DNA from: Pontibaca methylaminivorans | GTDB lineage: Bacteria; Pseudomonadota; Alphaproteobacteria; Rhodobacterales; Rhodobacteraceae | Direction: 5' to 3' | Length of the DNA stretch: 64,000 nt | Assembly (NCBI RefSeq): GCF_900156525.1 | Contig: NZ_FTPS01000001.1 | Location: forward strand, 1,302,001-1,366,000 | In this document: in pieces, positions 34,684 through 43,907 of the stretch | Numbering within the stretch: the first letter of the stretch is position 1 | Layout: every line of letters begins with the position of its first letter | Translations under genes and position numbers: made by a program | Notes under the pieces: model-generated | What the model saw: only the letters and a program-made list of their open reading frames with translations | Database searches by the model: none | What the model was told of the DNA's origin: nothing

Positions 34684-37323
34684 GTGAGCAACGTGACGCC
34701 GATGATGGCGCAATATCTCGAGATCAAATCGGCCCATGCGGATGCGCTGCTGTTCTATCGCATGGGCGATTTCTACGAGATGTTCTTTGACGACGCGGTC
34801 GCCGCCGCCGAGGCGCTCGACATCGCGCTGACCAAGCGCGGCAAGCACGACGGCAAGGACGTGCCCATGTGCGGCGTGCCGGTCCATTCGGCCGAGGGCT
34901 ATTTCCTGACCCTGATCCGCAAGGGCTTTCGCGTCGCCGTCTGCGAACAGATGGAAAGCCCGGCCGAGGCCCGCAAGCGCGGCGCGAAATCCGTGGTTCG
35001 CCGCGAGGTGGTGCGGCTCGTGACGCCGGGCACGCTGACCGAGGATTCGCTGCTCGAGGCCCGGCGGCACAATTTTCTGGCCGCATGTGCGATCCTGCGC
35101 GGTGATCACGCCCTGGCATGGGCCGACATATCGACCGGCGCCTTTCACGTGATGCCGCTTTCGCCGGCGCGGCTCGGGCCGGAGCTTGCGCGGCTTGCTC
35201 CGTCCGAACTGATCGTCTGCGACGGCACAGAGCGCGACATCGCCGCCACGGCAGAGGACCTTGGCATTCCGCTCACGCCGCTCGCGCCGGCGAGTTTCGA
35301 CAGCAGCAGCGCCCGGCACCGCCTTTGCGCGCTGTTCTCGGTCGGCACGCTCGAAGGGTTCGGGCATTTCGGCCGGGCGGAGCTTTCGGCCATGGGGGCG
35401 CTGGTCGATTACCTCGACATCACCCAGCGGGGCAAACTGCCGCTGCTGCGCCCGCCGCGCCGCGAATCGGCGGAACGGGTGATGCAGATCGACGCGGCGA
35501 CGCGGCGCAACCTCGAACTGACCCATGCGCTCGACGGCGGGCGCCGGGGTTCGCTGCTGGCGGTGATCGACCGCACGGTGACGCCGGGCGGCGCGCGGCT
35601 TCTGGAGCGGCGCCTTGCAAGCCCCTCGCGGGATCTCGACGAGATTCATGCGCGTCTTGCCGCGGTGGATTTCGCCCATGCCGAGACCGCGCTCGCCGCC
35701 GATCTGCGCGACCATCTGCGCAAATGTCCCGATCTTGACCGGGCCCTGTCGCGGCTTGCGCTCGACCGCGGCGGCCCGCGCGATCTGGCGGCGGTGCGCG
35801 GCGGGCTGGAACAGGCCCGGCAGATCGCCGCCCTGCTGGCGGGTCAGGCGCTGCCGCCGCTCATCGCGAAGGCGGCCGAGGCGCTTGCCGGCTTCGACAC
35901 CCTGCCTGCCCTGCTTGATGCGGCCCTGATCGCGGAGCCGCCGCTCACCCTGCGCGATGGCGGTTACATAGCCGCCGGTTTCGACCCCGAGCTGGACGAG
36001 GCGCGCAAACTGCGCGACGAGGGGCGCTCGGTCATCGCCTCGCTGCAGAAGCGCTATAACGAGGCGACGGGGGTTTCCTCGCTCAAGATCAGGCACAACA
36101 ACGTGCTCGGTTATTTCGTCGAAACCCCGGCGACCCACGCAAGCCGCATGCAGGCGCCGCCGCTCAGCGAGACCTTCATCCACCGCCAGACCACCGCCAA
36201 CCAGATCCGTTTCACCACGGTGGAACTCAGCGACCTTGAAAACCGGATCCTGAACGCGGGCAATCGCGCGCTGGAAATCGAGCGGCAGCAGTTCGGGCAT
36301 CTCTGCGCCCGGGTGCTGGAACAGGCCGCCGCGATCGGCGAGGCGGCGCGGGCGCTGGCCGAAATCGACCTTGCCACGGCGCTTGCGGATCTTTCGCATG
36401 CCGAGGACTGGTGCCGCCCCGAAGTGGACACGAGCCGCGCCTTCGCCGTCGAGGGCGGGCGCCACCCGGTGGTCGAACAGGGCCTGCGCCGGCAGGAAGG
36501 CGCGCCGTTCATCGCCAATGACTGCGACCTGTCCGCCCGGGACGGCGCCGCGATCTGGTTGCTGACCGGGCCGAACATGGCCGGGAAGTCGACCTTTCTG
36601 CGCCAGAATGCCCTGATCGCGCTGCTGGCGCAGATGGGATCCCACGTGCCGGCGCGATCCGCGCATATCGGCGTGGTAAGCCAGCTTTTCAGCCGCGTCG
36701 GCGCCTCGGACGACCTGGCGCGCGGGCGCTCGACCTTCATGGTCGAAATGGTCGAAACCGCGGCGATCCTCAATCAGGCGGATGAACATGCGCTGGTGAT
36801 TCTCGACGAGATCGGGCGCGGCACGGCCACCTATGACGGGCTCTCGATCGCCTGGGCGACGCTTGAGCACCTGCATGACACGAACCGGTGCCGGGCGCTG
36901 TTCGCGACCCATTATCACGAACTGACCGCGCTGTCCGGCACGCTGCCGGGCGTCGAGAACGCGACCATCGCGGTCAAGGAATGGCAGGGCGCGGTGATCT
37001 TTCTGCACGAGGTGCGCAAGGGCGCGGCCGACCGCTCCTACGGGGTGCAGGTCGCGCAGCTTGCCGGGCTGCCGGAATCGGTGGTGGAGCGGGCACGAGT
37101 GGTGCTCGATGCGCTGGAACGGGGCGAACATGAAGGCGGTGCCGCGCGCGCCGCGATCATCGACGACCTGCCGCTGTTTTCGGCCGCACCGCCACCTGCC
37201 GCGCCAGTCCCGTCCGCATCGTCGCCGCTGGCCGGGATGCTGGATGCGGTGCGGCCAGATGAGCTCAGCCCGCGCGAGGCGCTCGACCTGATCTATCGCA
37301 TGAAAGAGGCCACGGACGGCTGA
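34684..37323 (+). CDS. mutS: DNA mismatch repair protein MutS
   Basis: MutS recognises mispaired bases and starts mismatch repair with MutL. The 879-residue protein starts at a GTG with GTGGAGG 4 bases upstream. The mismatch-wedge motif is FYE at F30-E32 (MGDFYEMF). The ATPase carries Walker A GPNMAGKST near residue 630, Walker B 'ALVILDEIGRGTATYDG' and the switch 'ATHYHELTAL'. Length and domain order are normal, so no mutator defect is visible. It has its own transcript, divergent from the Hint gene and convergent with the DeoR regulator. Confidence 0.97.
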   Translation: MSNVTPMMAQYLEIKSAHADALLFYRMGDFYEMFFDDAVAAAEALDIALTKRGKHDGKDVPMCGVPVHSAEGYFLTLIRKGFRVAVCEQMESPAEARKRGAKSVVRREVVRLVTPGTLTEDSLLEARRHNFLAACAILRGDHALAWADISTGAFHVMPLSPARLGPELARLAPSELIVCDGTERDIAATAEDLGIPLTPLAPASFDSSSARHRLCALFSVGTLEGFGHFGRAELSAMGALVDYLDITQRGKLPLLRPPRRESAERVMQIDAATRRNLELTHALDGGRRGSLLAVIDRTVTPGGARLLERRLASPSRDLDEIHARLAAVDFAHAETALAADLRDHLRKCPDLDRALSRLALDRGGPRDLAAVRGGLEQARQIAALLAGQALPPLIAKAAEALAGFDTLPALLDAALIAEPPLTLRDGGYIAAGFDPELDEARKLRDEGRSVIASLQKRYNEATGVSSLKIRHNNVLGYFVETPATHASRMQAPPLSETFIHRQTTANQIRFTTVELSDLENRILNAGNRALEIERQQFGHLCARVLEQAAAIGEAARALAEIDLATALADLSHAEDWCRPEVDTSRAFAVEGGRHPVVEQGLRRQEGAPFIANDCDLSARDGAAIWLLTGPNMAGKSTFLRQNALIALLAQMGSHVPARSAHIGVVSQLFSRVGASDDLARGRSTFMVEMVETAAILNQADEHALVILDEIGRGTATYDGLSIAWATLEHLHDTNRCRALFATHYHELTALSGTLPGVENATIAVKEWQGAVIFLHEVRKGAADRSYGVQVAQLAGLPESVVERARVVLDALERGEHEGGAARAAIIDDLPLFSAAPPPAAPVPSASSPLAGMLDAVRPDELSPREALDLIYRMKEATDG

Positions 37324-37343
37324 GCGCGCCCGACCCGGCCCGG

Positions 37344-38099
37344 TCAGAGGATAGTGCCGATCCCGCCGCCGCGCAGCTCCGCAAGCGCCCCGGCCTCCGC
37401 GCCGCTGTCGCTGATCAGCACCGATATGCTGTCGGCCTCGCAATACCGGACCCGGCTCGGGCGGCCGAGCTTGCTTGAATCCGCAAGCACCACGGCCTGC
37501 TGCGACCGTTCGATCATCGCGGTCGCGACCTCGGCCTCGTGCAGAGCGAAATCGTAAGCGCCCCGCTCATCAACCGACACCGGCCCGACAAAGGCGAGAT
37601 CGGCCGTGAAGCGGCGAATTTCGGACAGGGTCAGTTCGCCATAGGTCGCCGGCACATCGGTCAGCAGATAACCCCCGAGCAGCAGCAGTTCGATGTCGCT
37701 CTCGGCCGCCTGAAGCGTGTTCGCGATGGTGAGCGAATTGGTCACGACCATGATGCCCGAAATCCGCGCGAGTTCCTCGGCAAAGGCGGCGGTGGTCGAC
37801 CCCGCGTCGATCATGAGGCACTGCCCCGGCTTGACCAGCGACACGGCCTTGCGGGCAATTTCGCGCTTGGCGCGGCGCTGGGTGGTCACGCGCTGGCGGA
37901 ATGGCGCCTCGGGCGCATCATCAGGCCGCACCGCCCCGCCATGCACGCGTCGCGCGAGCCCCTCGTCTTCGAGGTCGAGCAGGTCGCGGCGGATCGTCTC
38001 GCGCGATACGCCGAGCAGATCGCCGAGGTTCTGCGTGCTGACCTGACCGCTGCCCTCGAGCATGGCGAGGATGCGGCGGCGACGCTCCTGCGACCACAT
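37344..38099 (-). CDS. DeoR-family transcriptional regulator
   Basis: A 251-residue repressor-type protein with an N-terminal DeoR helix-turn-helix (residues about 5-57; 'RRRRILAMLEGSGQVSTQNLGDLLGVSRETIRRDLLDLE', pattern only) and a C-terminal sugar-phosphate-sensing DeoRC domain with the 'MIDAGSTTAAFA' phosphate loop. DeoR proteins usually sense phosphorylated sugars. It lies 1 base after the ABC permease gene and is the last gene of that operon, so it probably controls its own transporter. A 17-bp palindrome at 41960-41976 is a candidate operator. Confidence 0.85.
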   Translation of the reverse strand: MWSQERRRRILAMLEGSGQVSTQNLGDLLGVSRETIRRDLLDLEDEGLARRVHGGAVRPDDAPEAPFRQRVTTQRRAKREIARKAVSLVKPGQCLMIDAGSTTAAFAEELARISGIMVVTNSLTIANTLQAAESDIELLLLGGYLLTDVPATYGELTLSEIRRFTADLAFVGPVSVDERGAYDFALHEAEVATAMIERSQQAVVLADSSKLGRPSRVRYCEADSISVLISDSGAEAGALAELRGGGIGTIL

Positions 38100-38100
38100 G

Positions 38101-39786
38101 TCAGACGCCGCGCCCGCGCCGGCGTCCGGACCAGTAAAGCGCCCCCTTCATCAGCAGCAGCGCGACCACGACCACCAGCATCACGCAGGCCGAAAACGCC
38201 GCGGCCTGAGAGGTGCGCCCCGAATCGTCCAGCCGCAGGATCGCGACCGCGGCGACGCTCAGATCCGGCGTCGAAAGGAACACCACCGCCGAAAGCGTCA
38301 CCATCGAGCGCATGAACAGGAAGAACAGCACCGATACCAGCATCGGTGTCATGAAGGGCGCAACCACGTCGCGCGCGACCCGCCCCATCCCCGCGCCAAG
38401 GCTGTCGGCGGCTTCTTCCAGCGCGCCGGGAAACTGGCGGAACCCGGTCTGCACGGTCAGGAACGCCTGGGTGTGATAGTGATAGAAGTTCACGATCGCG
38501 ATCAGCGTCGCGGTCCCGTACAGCAGATAAAGCGGCGTCGAGGTGGAGTTGAACGTCATGATATAGGCAAGGCCGAGCACCAGCCCCGGCACCGCCGCCG
38601 GCATCGCCGCGAGCACCTGCAGCGGCTGCGTGATCAGCCCCGACGCATGGCGCATCCCGAAGCCGAGCGCAAAGACGGCCAGCGTCCCGCCCACCGCCGC
38701 ACCGATCGAGATCGCGATGGTGATCCAGAGCGAGGAATAGCCACCGGCAAGTTCGAGCTGGTAGTGCCTGAACGAGAGCGCGAAATTGTAGGGCCAGAGC
38801 GTGACGAAGCTCGCATAGATCACGATCCCGATCACGGCGATAATTCCGGCGGCGATGACAAAGCTGATCACCGCGATCGGAATGTCGCGCGCCGCGGTAA
38901 AGGAGGGGATGAACGGCTGAATGTCGGAAGTGCTCTTGTTGCTCATGCGGCGCGAGGTCTGGCGCTCGATATAATAGGACAGCACCGTCGGCAACAGCAG
39001 CATGATTCCGACCACCGCGCCGAGGTTGAAATTGCGCTGTCCGACCACCTGGCTGTAGATTTCCGTGGCGAGCACCGAATAGTCGCCCCCGATCACCGCT
39101 GCGTTGCCGAAATCGGTGATGGTGATGGTAAAGACGACGAAGGTCGCGCTCAGGATCCCGTATTTTGCCGCAGGCAGCGTCAGGTCGCGGAACTGGCGCA
39201 GGGGGCGGGTGCCCAGCACCTCGGCCGCCTCGTAAACCCGCGCGTCGAGCAGCACGAGCGCCGCGCCGATGATCATCACCGCCTGCGGCAGCGCATAGAG
39301 CGTGTTGGCGATCAGCAGGCCCCAGAAGCCGTAGATGTCCATCTCGGTGCCGAAGAACCGATTGACGAGCCCGTTGCGCCCGAGCAGGAAGATCAGCCCG
39401 AGCCCCTGCACGAGCGAGGGCGCGAGCAAGGGCAGAATGATCGCGCCGCGGATGATCCATTTGCCGCGAAAGCTGCAGCGATAAAGCCCGAGCGCGATGA
39501 GGAACCCGGCCGCGACCGACACCAGCGTCGTGGCCCCGGTCATCACCAGCGAATGCTGTGTTGCACGCCAGAAGCCCCGGGTCTGGAGCACCTGCACATA
39601 GTTCCCGATTCCGTAGGAGCCGTCGGGCTGGGTGATGGAGCGCAGGAACACCACCGCCATGGGATAGACGAAGAACAGCACGAGCCCGATCAGCGGGATG
39701 CCGATGCAGACCATGACGAAAAGCCGGTTGGCGTCGAACCCCCGGCGCGGGCGCGGAGCCCCTGTGGGCGCGGTTGCGTCAGTCAT
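38101..39786 (-). CDS. ABC transporter permease, fused two-unit type
   Basis: A 561-residue integral membrane protein with about 12 hydrophobic segments and two binding-protein-dependent permease units, each with the EAA-type loop ('YEAAEVLGTRPLRQFRDLTLPAAKYGI' in the first and 'EEAADSLGAGMGRVARDVVAPFM' in the second). This fused layout is that of ferric (FbpB), sugar-phosphate (AfuB) and 2-aminoethylphosphonate (PhnU2) importers. It overlaps the ATPase gene by ATGA. Substrate cannot be read from the permease; see the binding protein and the divergent phosphatase. Confidence 0.88.
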   Translation of the reverse strand: MTDATAPTGAPRPRRGFDANRLFVMVCIGIPLIGLVLFFVYPMAVVFLRSITQPDGSYGIGNYVQVLQTRGFWRATQHSLVMTGATTLVSVAAGFLIALGLYRCSFRGKWIIRGAIILPLLAPSLVQGLGLIFLLGRNGLVNRFFGTEMDIYGFWGLLIANTLYALPQAVMIIGAALVLLDARVYEAAEVLGTRPLRQFRDLTLPAAKYGILSATFVVFTITITDFGNAAVIGGDYSVLATEIYSQVVGQRNFNLGAVVGIMLLLPTVLSYYIERQTSRRMSNKSTSDIQPFIPSFTAARDIPIAVISFVIAAGIIAVIGIVIYASFVTLWPYNFALSFRHYQLELAGGYSSLWITIAISIGAAVGGTLAVFALGFGMRHASGLITQPLQVLAAMPAAVPGLVLGLAYIMTFNSTSTPLYLLYGTATLIAIVNFYHYHTQAFLTVQTGFRQFPGALEEAADSLGAGMGRVARDVVAPFMTPMLVSVLFFLFMRSMVTLSAVVFLSTPDLSVAAVAILRLDDSGRTSQAAAFSACVMLVVVVALLLMKGALYWSGRRRGRGV

Positions 39787-40811
39787 GCCGCAACCCCGCT
39801 CGTGTCGTCCTCCACCCAGGAACAGTCCTCCGGCGCGATCTCGAGCCGCACCCGCTCGCCCGGCGCCAGATCAATGCGGCCCGAGACCTCGGCGACCAGA
39901 TCACCGGCCGGGCTTTCCAGCCGGATGCGACGCAGGTTACCCAGAAACTCGACCGCGGTGATGCGCGCCGGTCCCTCCGCATCGCGCGAAAGCGCAATCT
40001 GCTCGGGGCGGATGCAGGCCAGGTGCTGCCGTCCCGTTTCCCTGGGCTGGCCGGCCAGAAGCTCGGGCGCGACAAGGCGCAGCCGGTCGGGCGCGATCAG
40101 GTTACTGATTCCCATGAAATCGGCCACGAAACGCGTGTTGGGCCGCAGGTACAGATCCTCGGGGCTCCCGGCCTGCACGACCTTGCCCGCATTCATGCAG
40201 ATGATCTTGTCGGCAAGTGCCAGCGCCTCTTCCTGATCGTGGGTGACCATGAGCGTCGGCAGCCGGAGTTCGCGCTGCAGGCTGTGAATCTCGGTGCGCA
40301 GGTCGGTGCGCACCTTGGCGTCGAGCGCCGAGAGCGGCTCGTCAAGCAGCAGCACCTCGGGATCGACCGCGATCGCGCGCGCCAGCGCCACACGCTGTTG
40401 CTGCCCGCCCGAAAGCTGGCCGGGATAACTATCGGCGATATGCGGCAGCTTGATCATCTCGAGCAGGTGATCGACCCGCCTGCGCACGCTCTGCGCATCG
40501 CCGCCGCGAATTTTCAGGCCGTAGCCCACGTTCTGGGCAATCGTCATGTCAGGGAACAGCGAATAGGACTGGAACACGATGCCAAAGCCGCGCTTGCGGG
40601 TCGGCACCATCGAAACATCCTTTCCCTTCAGCATGATCTGCCCCGAATCGGGGCGGGTCAGTCCGGCGATCAGCCGCAGGAGCGTGGTCTTGCCGCAGCC
40701 GCTCGGCCCGAGCAGGCAGACGAATTCGCCCTCGTCGAGCGACATCGAGACCTGATCGAGTGCCGTGAAACTTCCGTAGGTCTTGGTGGCGTTGCGAACG
40801 TCTAGATACAT
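39783..40811 (-). CDS. ABC transporter ATP-binding protein
   Basis: A 342-residue ATPase with Walker A GPSGCGKT (residues 35-42), the signature LSGGQQQR, Walker B VLLLDEPLSALD and a C-terminal TOBE-type extension (HLACIRPEQIALSRD...). It belongs to the FbpC/PotA/PhnT2 class. It powers the permease at 38101-39786 from the cytoplasmic face. A gap of 94 bases separates it from the binding-protein gene upstream; the operon order is binding protein, ATPase, permease, regulator. Confidence 0.93.
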   Translation of the reverse strand: MYLDVRNATKTYGSFTALDQVSMSLDEGEFVCLLGPSGCGKTTLLRLIAGLTRPDSGQIMLKGKDVSMVPTRKRGFGIVFQSYSLFPDMTIAQNVGYGLKIRGGDAQSVRRRVDHLLEMIKLPHIADSYPGQLSGGQQQRVALARAIAVDPEVLLLDEPLSALDAKVRTDLRTEIHSLQRELRLPTLMVTHDQEEALALADKIICMNAGKVVQAGSPEDLYLRPNTRFVADFMGISNLIAPDRLRLVAPELLAGQPRETGRQHLACIRPEQIALSRDAEGPARITAVEFLGNLRRIRLESPAGDLVAEVSGRIDLAPGERVRLEIAPEDCSWVEDDTSGVAA

Positions 40812-40905
40812 GGGGAATCAATCAGCCTGTCTGCGGCCATCCCGCCCGCCGGGCGGTGCGGGATGGCCTTGGTTCGTTTTCAGGCCGCCAGGGGCCCGTC
40901 GCGCA

Positions 40906-41913
40906 TCAGCGCCCGAATTTTTCCTTCCAGGTCGTTTTCACCTCGTCCTGCTGTTCGGCGGACTTGGGGAAATCAATGTCGGCAAGGATCGACTGCACGT
41001 CCTCGGGAACGCCGGCGTCGATCGCGGATTGCGCGGGCGTCGTGCCGGGCGCGGCGATCAGGATCTTGTAATCCTCGTAAAGCGCGATCGCCTCGTCCGT
41101 CAGCAGCCAGTCCATGAAGCGCTTGACGTCCTCCTTGTTGTCGGACGCCTTCATGAGCCCCGCGGCCTCGAGTTCATAGCCGCTGCCCTCCTCGGGGAAG
41201 ACAGCCTTGACCGGATAGCCCTGCTCGACCGACTGCGCAGCGGTGATCGCAAGCGAAATGCCGACCGTATATTCGCCCGAGCGCACCGATTTGCAGGGCT
41301 TGGACCCCGACGAGGTGTATTGCGCGATATTGGCATCGACCCGTTCGAGCTGCGCCCAGCCTTCTTCCTCGCCAAGCTCGTGCAGCAGGGCGATCACATG
41401 CAGGTAACCCGTCCCCGAGGACGTCGGGTTGGCCATGATGATTTCACCCTTGAAGGCCGGATCCTCGAGATCCTTCCAGCTTGCCGGCATCGGCAGCCCC
41501 TTCTGTTCGAGCCGCGCGGTGTTGACGCAGAACGTGCCCATGTAACCGGTCGGCGCGAACCAGCGGTTTTCGGGATCGCGATACCGCTCGTCCAGCGCAT
41601 CCGCCCCCTCGGCCTCGTAGGGCTCGAGCTGGTCGAGGATTTGCGGATCCATGGTCGCGGTGATGGCCTGACCCCAGAGCATGTCGGCCTGCGGATTGCC
41701 CGCCTCGGCAATGAGGCGCGCCGCCAGCGTGCCGGTGGACAGGCGCAACACGTTGATCTTGAGATCGGGAATCGCCTTTTCGGCAGCGGCGACATAAGAC
41801 GCGATCTCGTCTTCCTCATAGGCGGTATAGACGGTGATCTCGCCCGCGAATGCCGGCAGGGCAACCGCCATCGAAAGCACGGACGCACCGAGCAGTTTCA
41901 CAGAATTCTTCAT
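40906..41913 (-). CDS. ABC transporter periplasmic binding protein (ferric/phosphonate/sugar-phosphate class)
   Basis: A 335-residue precursor with a signal peptide cleaved after A23 (VALPAFA-GE). The mature start 'ITVYTAYEEDEIASYVAAAEK' and 'STGTLAARLIAEAGNPQADMLWG' belong to the family-1 binding proteins FbpA, AfuA and the putative aminoethylphosphonate binder PhnS2. Two cysteines are present. AGGAGG precedes the ATG. The adjacent DeoR regulator and the divergent HisN/IMPase-like phosphatase favour a phosphorylated organic ligand over iron, but this is inference from context. Confidence 0.85.
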   Translation of the reverse strand: MKNSVKLLGASVLSMAVALPAFAGEITVYTAYEEDEIASYVAAAEKAIPDLKINVLRLSTGTLAARLIAEAGNPQADMLWGQAITATMDPQILDQLEPYEAEGADALDERYRDPENRWFAPTGYMGTFCVNTARLEQKGLPMPASWKDLEDPAFKGEIIMANPTSSGTGYLHVIALLHELGEEEGWAQLERVDANIAQYTSSGSKPCKSVRSGEYTVGISLAITAAQSVEQGYPVKAVFPEEGSGYELEAAGLMKASDNKEDVKRFMDWLLTDEAIALYEDYKILIAAPGTTPAQSAIDAGVPEDVQSILADIDFPKSAEQQDEVKTTWKEKFGR

Positions 41914-41959
41914 CGATTCCTCCTCTGTTGTCGCAGCCCGGCTTGGGGTGCCGGGTCGT

Positions 41960-41976
41960 TGCCGGACAATCCGGCA
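41960..41976. promoter_or_regulatory. 17-bp palindrome, candidate operator
   Basis: TGCCGGA-CAA-TCCGGCA is perfectly symmetric and lies in the 179-base region between the divergent binding-protein and phosphatase genes. The DeoR regulator at the end of the ABC operon is the natural candidate to bind it. No T tract follows, so it is unlikely to be a terminator. Confidence 0.45.
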
Positions 41977-42092
41977 TGTGTTTATTTATGTAGAATTGCA
42001 TTTTTCTGGCGTTTGTCTAGACTCTTTTGCAACATTCGCAACAGCCCAGCCTGCGCGACCGCCTCAAACGCAACTTTTCCGGGATCCAGACC

Positions 42093-42905
42093 ATGCCGAC
42101 CACGACCGCTCCCATTGACATTGCCGCGCTCGAATCCTTTGCGAACGAGCTTGCCGACATGGCCGTTCCGGCCAGCCTCGAGCTGTTCCGCCATCCGCTC
42201 GACATCGAGCGCAAGGAGGATTCCTCGCCGGTGACCATCGCCGACAAACGCATCGAATCGATCCTGCGCGAGGCGATCGCCGGACGCTACCCGGATCACG
42301 GCATCTTCGGCGAGGAACACGGCGCGGAGCATCTGGACCGGCGGCATGTCTGGGTGGTGGATCCGATCGACGGCACCAAGAGCTTCATCTCCGGCTGGCC
42401 GCTGTTCGGCACGCTGATCGCCTGTCTCGAAGACGGAAAACCGGTCGTCGGCGTGATCTCGATGCCGGCCATCGGCGAACGCTGGAGCGCGCGGCGCGAC
42501 GGGCAGGCGCGCTTTGCCGGCAAGCCCTGCGCGGTCAGCCGCTGCACCCGCCTGGCCGAGGCGCGCATCTATACCACCTCGCCCGACGCCTTTGACGACG
42601 CGGAGCGTGCGCTTTACCTCGACATTTCGTCCCGCGCCGCGCTGCGCCGCTTTGGTGGCGACTGCTACAGCTACGGCCTGCTGGCCTCGGGCCATGTGGA
42701 TGCGGTGATCGAGATGCAGCTACAGCCTTACGACTACATGGCGCTCGTGCCGGTGATCGAGGCCGCCGGGGGCATCATCACCGACTGGAACGGGCAGCCG
42801 CTCACGCTCGACTCCGCGGGCCGGGTGGTGGCGGCGGCAACCCGGGAGCTGCATGCCGAGCTTCTGGCGCTGCTCGGGACGGATGCGCCGGCCAGGGCCT
42901 CCTGA
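42093..42905 (+). CDS. inositol-monophosphatase family phosphatase, HisN-like
   Basis: A 270-residue Mg-dependent phosphomonoesterase. Metal ligands are visible in GEEHG (E74/E75) and in DPIDGTKSFISG (D90-D93), plus 'QPYDYMALVPVIEAAGGIITDW' near the C-terminus. The 'TKSFISGWPLFGTLIA' form is that of histidinol-phosphate phosphatase HisN in alphaproteobacteria. The position, divergent from an ABC importer with a DeoR regulator, suggests instead that it may dephosphorylate an imported compound. The start at 42093 is chosen for family length; 22 in-frame codons upstream look non-coding. Confidence 0.85.
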   Translation: MPTTTAPIDIAALESFANELADMAVPASLELFRHPLDIERKEDSSPVTIADKRIESILREAIAGRYPDHGIFGEEHGAEHLDRRHVWVVDPIDGTKSFISGWPLFGTLIACLEDGKPVVGVISMPAIGERWSARRDGQARFAGKPCAVSRCTRLAEARIYTTSPDAFDDAERALYLDISSRAALRRFGGDCYSYGLLASGHVDAVIEMQLQPYDYMALVPVIEAAGGIITDWNGQPLTLDSAGRVVAAATRELHAELLALLGTDAPARAS

Positions 42906-42926
42906 GCGCCGGCGCGCCCGGCCCGG

Positions 42927-43796
42927 TCAGACGAACTTGCGGAACAGGCGCGTCGTGTCGAAGAGCTCGTCCAGACGCTCGTAACGCTCGCGGGTCTCGG
43001 GCCAGCGGCGCTCCTGCACGCCGGCGATCATCGCCTCCAGCAGCATCATGGTGGCGATGTTCGAATCCCAGGCCGAGGGGATTTCCACCCAGCAGTTGAA
43101 AACGAAATCCGCCTGCGCCGACACCGGAGAGCCCCACTGGTCGGTGATCAGGATGATGCGGACGCCGCGCTTCGTGGCCAGTTCGGCCAGCCGCTCGAGG
43201 TTGGTTTCATAGCGGCGGATGTCGAACATGAGCAACGTCTCGCCCGGCTTCATGTCGAGCACGTAATGCGGCCAGGTGCCCGACGACGACGTCATATGCG
43301 TGATCTTGGGACGCACCGCCTGCAGATGGGTGAACCCGTAATCCGCCAGCGCCCGGGTGATCCGCCCGCCGACGATGTAAAGCCGCTGCGCCGTGTCGGC
43401 CATCAGCCGCACCGCGCCGTCAAAACAGCCGGTGTCGATATTCGCGAAGGTCTGCTCGAGGTTGCCGGTTACGGCCTGGGCAAAGCGATTCAGAAGATGG
43501 GCCTCGGGCGCCTCCGACGCCCATTGCTCGCGCCGCTGCGCCGGCCCCGATCCGGCGGCCTCGAGCTCGTCCAGCAGCGCGCGCTGGAACTGCGGATAGC
43601 CGCGGAACCCGAGCTTTTGCACCAGACGGGCAACGGTCGGGGTGGAGACGTCCGAATTCTTCGCCGCCGCCGTGATAGAGGCGAGCCCCGCCGCCGGATA
43701 ATTCGCCAGCAGCGCCTGCGCGAATTTGCGCTCTGTCCGCGTGAGCGCCGGATAATGCTCGCGGATCGTGTCGCGTACCGTGGGCCGCGATGTCAT
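42927..43796 (-). CDS. MurR/RpiR-family transcriptional regulator
   Basis: A 289-residue regulator with an N-terminal HTH_6 domain (residues about 1-77; 'TAAAKNSDVSTPTVARLVQKLGFRGYPQFQ') and a SIS-type effector domain ('RLYIVGGRITRALADYGF', then 'LMFDIRRYETNLERLAELATKRGVRIILITD'; patterns only). RpiR proteins sense phosphosugars or related metabolites. It is divergent from the amidohydrolase-TRAP-GS operon across 111 bases that hold a TGAAA-N6-TTTCA palindrome, so it probably controls that operon. Confidence 0.88.
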   Translation of the reverse strand: MTSRPTVRDTIREHYPALTRTERKFAQALLANYPAAGLASITAAAKNSDVSTPTVARLVQKLGFRGYPQFQRALLDELEAAGSGPAQRREQWASEAPEAHLLNRFAQAVTGNLEQTFANIDTGCFDGAVRLMADTAQRLYIVGGRITRALADYGFTHLQAVRPKITHMTSSSGTWPHYVLDMKPGETLLMFDIRRYETNLERLAELATKRGVRIILITDQWGSPVSAQADFVFNCWVEIPSAWDSNIATMMLLEAMIAGVQERRWPETRERYERLDELFDTTRLFRKFV

Positions 43797-43850
43797 GGAA
43801 CTGTCCCCCGTCCTGTCAATCCATACCATAAAACCTGCTTTGAAGAGATA

Positions 43851-43886
43851 TTGACAGATGCCTCCGAACATGAAAGCATTTTTTCA
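43851..43886 (+). promoter_or_regulatory. promoter and RpiR-type operator of the catabolic operon
   Basis: TTGACA at 43851-43856 is a perfect -35 element; a weak -10 (AAGCAT) follows 17 bases later. Overlapping it, TGAAA at 43871-43875 and TTTCA at 43882-43886 form a palindrome of the kind bound by several RpiR regulators. It lies between the divergent RpiR and amidohydrolase genes. Confidence 0.45.
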
Positions 43887-43907
43887 ACAAGGGGGAGGAC
43901 GGCTCAG

